Assembly: GCA_020847975.1 (NCBI GenBank)
Contig: JADLBD010000067.1
Span: 1-46,493, forward strand
Reading direction: 5' to 3'
Length of the DNA stretch: 46,493 nucleotides
From: Bryobacterales bacterium
GTDB taxonomy: Bacteria; Acidobacteriota; Terriglobia; Bryobacterales; Bryobacteraceae
Made by a program: the position numbers and the translations under genes. Shown one piece after another: positions 41,954 through 46,493 of this stretch (its first letter is position 1; every line of letters begins with the position of its first letter). The notes beneath the pieces are model-generated. The model saw only the letters and a program-made list of their open reading frames with translations, ran no database searches and was not told where the DNA came from.

Positions 41954-42889
41954 TTACCGCGCGCCGATTCCGCCCTTCAAATCCCGCAAGACGCTAATCA
42001 TGCCGGGCACCAGGGCGATAACGAACAACGCCGGCAGAATGAACAGCACGATAGGGAAGAGCATTTTGATGCCGGCCTTTGCCACGGCGGCTTCCGCTCT
42101 CAGCCTGCGCCTGGTGCGCAAGGCGTCGGCGTATACCTTCAATGCCTGCGACAGGCTGGTGCCGAAGCGCTCGCTCTGGACGATCATCGCGGCCAGCGAT
42201 TTTATATCTTCGATGCCCGTCCTGCGGACGAGTTGCGCGAAGGCCTTCGAGCGTTCCTGGCCGGCCTTCACCTGCATCACCACCGTGTAGAACTCGTTTG
42301 CCAGGGCGGGGTAGATGTACTGCATCTCCTCGCTCACGCGCATCATGGCCTGATCGAGAGCGAGGCCGGTTCCGAGCACGATGCCGAGGAGGTCAATCGT
42401 GTCGGGAAGCGCATCCTGCAACTTCTGCCGGTAGCGCTTCACCAGGCGGTGCAACACCTGCTGCGGGAGCAGATAGCCGAGGATGAACGCCGCTGCCAAG
42501 CCTCCGATCTTCGTGGCGAAGGGGTTGTTCCACTGGAGGTAGAGCATGCCGCCCATGATGGCGGCAAAGAACAGCGCCTGAAACACGGAGTAGACAACCA
42601 CCGCGCTCTTCTGGCGAATGCCGGCCTGGGCCAACTCGCGCTCCGTGGAGCGGATCCAATCCTCGCCTCCAGGGAAGAGGCTGATGAAGTACAAGAGGCT
42701 GTTGGAGAACCCGCCGCCGATGCGGCGGCGCGGCCCGCGCGCCGCTTGCGTGGTGACGATGTTGGCCTGTAACTCGTCCAGACGGTCGTCAAGCGGCGCT
42801 TCGCGCTCGGTGAATAGCTGATAGCCGGACCACAGCAGCACCGCGACTATGACGAAGCCTGCAACGAAGACGAGGATTGCGGTGAGCAT
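41954..42889 (-). CDS. tadC: Tad pilus inner-membrane protein TadC (GspF family)
   Basis: A 311-residue type II secretion F-family protein with one N-terminal membrane helix, a long cytosolic helical domain and two or three C-terminal membrane helices. With TadB it forms the inner-membrane platform on which TadA acts. It starts nine bases after the tadB stop. The Tad apparatus assembles Flp pili for adhesion. No pilin gene is in the window. Confidence 0.92.
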   Translation of the reverse strand: MLTAILVFVAGFVIVAVLLWSGYQLFTEREAPLDDRLDELQANIVTTQAARGPRRRIGGGFSNSLLYFISLFPGGEDWIRSTERELAQAGIRQKSAVVVYSVFQALFFAAIMGGMLYLQWNNPFATKIGGLAAAFILGYLLPQQVLHRLVKRYRQKLQDALPDTIDLLGIVLGTGLALDQAMMRVSEEMQYIYPALANEFYTVVMQVKAGQERSKAFAQLVRRTGIEDIKSLAAMIVQSERFGTSLSQALKVYADALRTRRRLRAEAAVAKAGIKMLFPIVLFILPALFVIALVPGMISVLRDLKGGIGAR

Positions 42890-42898
42890 GTCTGGCTC

Positions 42899-43867
42899 CT
42901 AAAACTTCGGGCTGGCGATCTTGCGGATGATCAGGATTCCGATGAGTTCGGAAACAATGGCGTAGGTGAGGAACTTGCTTCCGGTGTCGTCGGTGTAAAG
43001 CAGGCGGATGTATTCCGGCTTCAGCACCCAGAAGCCGAGCCCCACGACAACGGGCATTGCACAGAGCAAACCCGCGGAGAAGCGCTGCTGCGCCGTGGCT
43101 GCCTGCATCTTTGCCGCCAGGTTCAGGCGTTCGCGAATCAGCAGGGACAGGTTGTCGAGCACGGCCACCATATTGGCGCCCGTCTGCCGCTGGAGGATGA
43201 GGCCGGTGATGAAGAATTTCAAATCGACGAGGGGGACGCGTCTGCCGAGTCCATGGAGAGCGTCTTCAATGGGCGAACCGAGCGCCATCTCTTCGATGAC
43301 TTTCTTGAACTCCATGCGCGCAGGGTCGAACGTTTCCTCGGCAACCGTCTCGAGGCCGCTTTGGATGTTGTGTCCCGCCTTCATGGAGCGGTTGAAGAGA
43401 TCGATAGCATCCGGAAGCTGCTGCTCGAATTTATCGAGCCTCTTCTTGCGGACGCGCAGAATGTAGAGTGTGGGAAGAGCGGCGAAGCAAAGACAGACTA
43501 CCAGCCGCAGCAGGTGCATGGACATGCCGGCCAAACCGAGGATGAGGTATGCGAGGATTCCAATGACAATCGATACACCGAGCACATCCGCGGCCCGATA
43601 TTTCAGGTTGGCCTGCTCGATGAACTGCTGAAGCCGGCGCAGCACGCCGACCCAGGCGACAATGTCGCCGATGAAGGCCAGACGCCCGCGCTGCTCGCGG
43701 CGAATAATGTCGGGGCTGCCTCCTCCGCGGCGCTGGACGGTGCGGGACCGCAGTTCGCGCATCCGCTGCCGCAGGATCTCCGCGTCCTGATTGGCCGGGA
43801 TGACCCAGACATAGTAGGCCGCCCCCGCCAGGCACGCGCTGAAGATAAGGAAAGTGACAAAGAGCAT
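42899..43867 (-). CDS. tadB: Tad pilus inner-membrane protein TadB (GspF family)
   Basis: 322 residues from ATG 43867. The start is chosen because AAGGAG, coded inside the last codons of tadA, sits six bases upstream and the first membrane helix (MLFVTFLIFSACLAGAAYYV) begins there. A longer frame from 44116 runs through tadA. Two further membrane segments lie near residues 95-135, a GspF domain follows (about 150-275), and two helices close the protein. It is part of the tadZ-A-B-C minus-strand cluster. Confidence 0.92.
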   Translation of the reverse strand: MLFVTFLIFSACLAGAAYYVWVIPANQDAEILRQRMRELRSRTVQRRGGGSPDIIRREQRGRLAFIGDIVAWVGVLRRLQQFIEQANLKYRAADVLGVSIVIGILAYLILGLAGMSMHLLRLVVCLCFAALPTLYILRVRKKRLDKFEQQLPDAIDLFNRSMKAGHNIQSGLETVAEETFDPARMEFKKVIEEMALGSPIEDALHGLGRRVPLVDLKFFITGLILQRQTGANMVAVLDNLSLLIRERLNLAAKMQAATAQQRFSAGLLCAMPVVVGLGFWVLKPEYIRLLYTDDTGSKFLTYAIVSELIGILIIRKIASPKF

Positions 43868-43869
43868 CG

Positions 43870-45189
43870 CTACTCCTTCAGCGCAGCTTCTTCCTGGAAG
43901 ATGGAGGGCGAGAGGTGGATTCCATACGCCTTCAGCCGCGTCATACAGCGCGGTTTGTAGCCTGTGGCGCGGAACCTTCCGGTGACGCGTCCGCGCTGGT
44001 TGACGCCTGTGCGCTCCAATTGAAAGATGTCGTCGAGGATCACCTGGTCTTCCTCCACTTCCCGAACTTCGGCGATGGAGGTGATCTTGCGAGTGCCGTC
44101 GTTGAGCCGCGCACAATGGAGCACGATGTTCACCGCCGAGGAGAGCATCTGCCGGATGACACGGTCCGGAATGTTGGCGCTGGCCATCATGACCATGGTT
44201 TCCAGGCGCGCGAAAGCATCGCGCGGAGAGTTGGCGTGGCAGGATGTCATGGAGCCGTCATGACCGGTATTCATGGCCTGCATCATGTCGAGCGCTTCGG
44301 GTCCGCGGCATTCACCGATGATGATGCGGTCGGGGCGCATACGGAGGGCGTTGATCACCAGATCGCGCTGGCTGATGGCCCCGGCGCCTTCAATGTTCAT
44401 GGGACGGGTCTCGAGCCGGACGATGTGCGACTGCTGCATCTGCAATTCGGCGGTGTCCTCGATGGTAATGACGCGCTCCTCTTCGGGGATGAAGCGGGAG
44501 AGCGTGTTCAGCATGGTGGTCTTGCCCGAGCCGGATCCGCCGGAGATCACGATATTCAGCCGCGCCTCGACACACCCGCTGAGGAAATCGAGCATGCCGG
44601 TGGTGAGCGTCTCGTTGCGAAGCAGATCGTCGGTGGTGAGCAGTTTCTTCCCGAAGCGGCGGATGGACATCACCGGGCCGATGAGGGAAAGGGGATGGAT
44701 GACGGCGCAGACACGCGATCCGTCCTCGAGGCGCGCGTCGACAATGGGTGAGGAATCGTCGATGCGACGGCCGATATTCGAGACGATGCGGTCAATAATC
44801 ATGCGCACGTGCAGGTTGTCCTTGAAGCGGATGTTGGTTTCCACCAGCCGTCCGCCGCGCTCTACGTACACGCTGTCATAGCCGTTCACCAGGATGTCGC
44901 TGACCGTGGGGTCCTTGAGCAGAGGCTCGAGGGGGCCCAACCCGAAGACCTCATCGAGAACCTCTTCGATCACCCGCTCGCGCTCGGCAGCGGTCATGGG
45001 GACGGACTCGTCCTTCACCATGCGCTCGACGACCACGCCGATCTGCTCGCGGACGCCCTCTTTATTCAGGGTCTTCAACTGATCGGGCGTCAGCGAGTTG
45101 AGCAGCTTGGAATGGATCTGCGTTTTGATTTGGAACCACCGGTCGGCGCCGCCTGCCGTGCCTGGCCGGACCATGGGGCGAGTACTCAT
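43870..45189 (-). CDS. tadA: Tad pilus ATPase TadA/CpaF
   Basis: A 439-residue secretion ATPase of the CpaF/VirB11 type. Walker A is at 217-225 (GGSGSGKTT). [12 protein letters not shown] is the Asp box, and [24 protein letters not shown] carries Walker [16 protein letters not shown] holds the His box. All motifs are intact. It powers pilus assembly at the TadB/TadC platform. The last codons carry the ribosome-binding site of tadB. Confidence 0.95.
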   Translation of the reverse strand: MSTRPMVRPGTAGGADRWFQIKTQIHSKLLNSLTPDQLKTLNKEGVREQIGVVVERMVKDESVPMTAAERERVIEEVLDEVFGLGPLEPLLKDPTVSDILVNGYDSVYVERGGRLVETNIRFKDNLHVRMIIDRIVSNIGRRIDDSSPIVDARLEDGSRVCAVIHPLSLIGPVMSIRRFGKKLLTTDDLLRNETLTTGMLDFLSGCVEARLNIVISGGSGSGKTTMLNTLSRFIPEEERVITIEDTAELQMQQSHIVRLETRPMNIEGAGAISQRDLVINALRMRPDRIIIGECRGPEALDMMQAMNTGHDGSMTSCHANSPRDAFARLETMVMMASANIPDRVIRQMLSSAVNIVLHCARLNDGTRKITSIAEVREVEEDQVILDDIFQLERTGVNQRGRVTGRFRATGYKPRCMTRLKAYGIHLSPSIFQEEAALKE

Positions 45190-45227
45190 AGAAAATTAGA
45201 AACCCTTCGAACTCTCATCGATTCCCG

Positions 45228-46403
45228 CTATGCCGATTTTGGCACAGCTTCTTTCTTCACTCCTGTCGCCTTGTCGACAAACGACCGGAAGATGCGGTCC
45301 AATTCACCGGCGGCTTCCCGGTCCTGCACCATCGGGCGCGCTTTGTTGAGCGAGGCGAGAAAGACCGGCGAATTGGGGATGCCGAAAAAGGCCGGCTGGC
45401 CCAACGTTTGCTGCACCTGATCGAGACTCGCATGCAGCGAATCCGGTTTCTTCGTATAGCGGTTGATGACGATTTTGATTTGGTCCTGAGTGAATCCGAC
45501 GCGCATCAGGAAGGACAGGTAGCGCTGCGCATTGCGGATGGCGGGATACTCCTGGGTCACCACCAGGAACACGGTGTTGGAAGCCTGCAATGCGCCGAGC
45601 ACGACGTCGTCATTAATGTTGCGTCCGGCGTCGATCACGATGGACTGATACTTTTCCACCAGGAACGTCGAAAACTCGCGGAACATCGGCTCGGTGAAAT
45701 AGCCGCGCTGTTCGAGCGAATCCGGCGGCCCCACCAGGTAGAACCCTAGCGGGTCGCGCGCGACAAAGCCTTCAAACAGCGCCTGATCCATCCGCCCCAG
45801 GTTCTCCCCCACCTCCATCAATGTGTACTGCGGCGCGGCGCCAAGCTGGAGGGCCACGTCGTTCGCGGTCCAGTCCAGGTCAAGCATCACCACGTGCTGC
45901 TTGCGCTGGGCGAGAACAGCGGCAAAGTTCACGGCAAGAGTCGTGGCGCCGGCGCCGCCCTTGGCGCCGAGAAAGGTGTAGATCTTGCCTAAGCGGTTTC
46001 CGGCCGTGCTCACCTTGCGCGGCGTACTCTCCAGGCGCTGCATGGCATCACGGAACTCGATGCGCTTGAGTGGCTGCGTGAGAAAATCGTTGGCTCCGGC
46101 GCGCAGGCAGGAGAGTACCGTCTCGCCGTCAGCCTGGAAGTTGGAAGCAATGACGTATAACTCCGGGACGGCCTGCTTCACCTTCTGTATGGCGGCAAGC
46201 GCGACACCGGCGTCATAAGACATGTCCACCACGAGCGCGGCTTCGGGGTGCCTCTCGAGGTCCTGCAAAACGCGGATGTAGAGCGTGCTGCTCACCTCCG
46301 GATACTCGGAGAGAACCTTCGAGTTCTGGATATTCAACAGGTTCTCGCGAACCATCTCCCGGAAGCGGTCGTCGTTGGACGCAACTAGCAGGCTGATCGG
46401 CAT
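45228..46403 (-). CDS. tadZ: Tad pilus localisation ATPase TadZ/CpaE
   Basis: 391 residues from ATG 46403, which has AAGGAG eight to nine bases upstream; a longer frame starts at 46448. An atypical receiver-like N-domain (about 1-120) has Asp60 in the place of the usual phospho-acceptor. A MinD/ParA-like ATPase follows, with the deviant Walker A K-GGAGATT at 148-155. TadZ-type proteins place the Tad machine, often at a pole. It lies 38 bases upstream of tadA and starts 16 bases after the end of the next upstream gene. Confidence 0.92.
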   Translation of the reverse strand: MPISLLVASNDDRFREMVRENLLNIQNSKVLSEYPEVSSTLYIRVLQDLERHPEAALVVDMSYDAGVALAAIQKVKQAVPELYVIASNFQADGETVLSCLRAGANDFLTQPLKRIEFRDAMQRLESTPRKVSTAGNRLGKIYTFLGAKGGAGATTLAVNFAAVLAQRKQHVVMLDLDWTANDVALQLGAAPQYTLMEVGENLGRMDQALFEGFVARDPLGFYLVGPPDSLEQRGYFTEPMFREFSTFLVEKYQSIVIDAGRNINDDVVLGALQASNTVFLVVTQEYPAIRNAQRYLSFLMRVGFTQDQIKIVINRYTKKPDSLHASLDQVQQTLGQPAFFGIPNSPVFLASLNKARPMVQDREAAGELDRIFRSFVDKATGVKKEAVPKSA

Positions 46404-46419
46404 TCCCTCTCCTTCGCGG

Positions 46420-46493
46420 TCATGGCAGGCACTCCTCGCTGTCGGCATTGCAGCCCGCGCTCTCCATCGGCATCTGGGTCTGGAAGTCGGGCA
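46420..46493 (-). CDS. 3' end of an upstream gene, cut by window edge
   Basis: The final 23 codons of a minus-strand gene that continues beyond the window. The last residues read PMESAGCNADSEECLP and contain two Cys. Its position before tadZ suggests a Tad component such as a secretin or CpaB-like protein, but too little is left to identify it. Confidence 0.5.
   Translation of the reverse strand, partial: PDFQTQMPMESAGCNADSEECLP

Noticed and set aside
43868..44116. 83-residue N-terminal extension of TadB
   Set aside because: Lies wholly inside tadA in another frame; ATG 43867 has AAGGAG and starts the first membrane helix.

Overview
The window reads as chromosomal DNA of a high-GC Gram-negative bacterium, most likely an Acidobacteriota member near Solibacter/Bryobacter. 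This is an inference from gene content: an Oar-type TonB receptor with a carboxypeptidase-like plug extension, a giant He_PIG (putative Ig) repeat protein, a PVC-type cytochrome/HEAT dehydrogenase, a Tat-type sulfatase beside a Gfo/Idh oxidoreductase, DUF418, a paired S9 peptidase/CBM9-like protein and a Tad pilus locus. I see no rRNA, tRNA or CRISPR.

Layout. 1-4.9 kb: an SDR, then (minus strand) a membrane-anchored JAMM metalloprotease-like protein translationally coupled to a periplasmic TPR protein. 5.0-8.6 kb: TonB receptor with a near-consensus promoter. 8.64-10.54 kb: a DDE insertion sequence flanked by a 16-bp direct repeat, inserted beside the -35 box of that promoter. 10.7-18 kb: a Big-1-like protein and a 2193-residue, 22-repeat He_PIG protein. 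18-21 kb: divergent Tat-type Gfo/Idh + lipoprotein and sulfatase genes sharing a 38-bp spacer with a perfect dyad. 21-23 kb: higBA toxin-antitoxin, a LysM-metzincin protein and an orphan antitoxin-like gene. 22.8-31.8 kb: PLP decarboxylase, orphan sugar-binding lipoprotein, Rieske protein + mutM, PVC-type dehydrogenase, an EF-hand-rich exported protein and DUF418.

31.8-38.4 kb is a five-gene minus-strand operon (DegT aminotransferase, S9 peptidase, CBM9-like protein, two phosphohexomutases) in which every junction is a 4-base ATGA overlap. 38.4-41.2 kb holds a small unknown gene, a PAS sensor kinase whose phospho-accepting His is replaced by Gln, and a DGPF/YCII gene carrying an ECF42-type promoter and followed by the internally deleted remnant of its sigma gene. 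41.2-41.95 kb is a VapBC-type pair with tandem operators. 41.95 kb to the end is tadZ-tadA-tadB-tadC, read on the minus strand, with the tail of one more upstream gene cut by the window edge.

The strongest candidates for something new are the JAMM-TM-coiled-coil/TPR pair, the histidine-less kinase, the sigma-less ECF42 target, the LysM-metzincin, and the ATGA-coupled sugar/peptidase operon. No single undescribed system is proven by the sequence alone.
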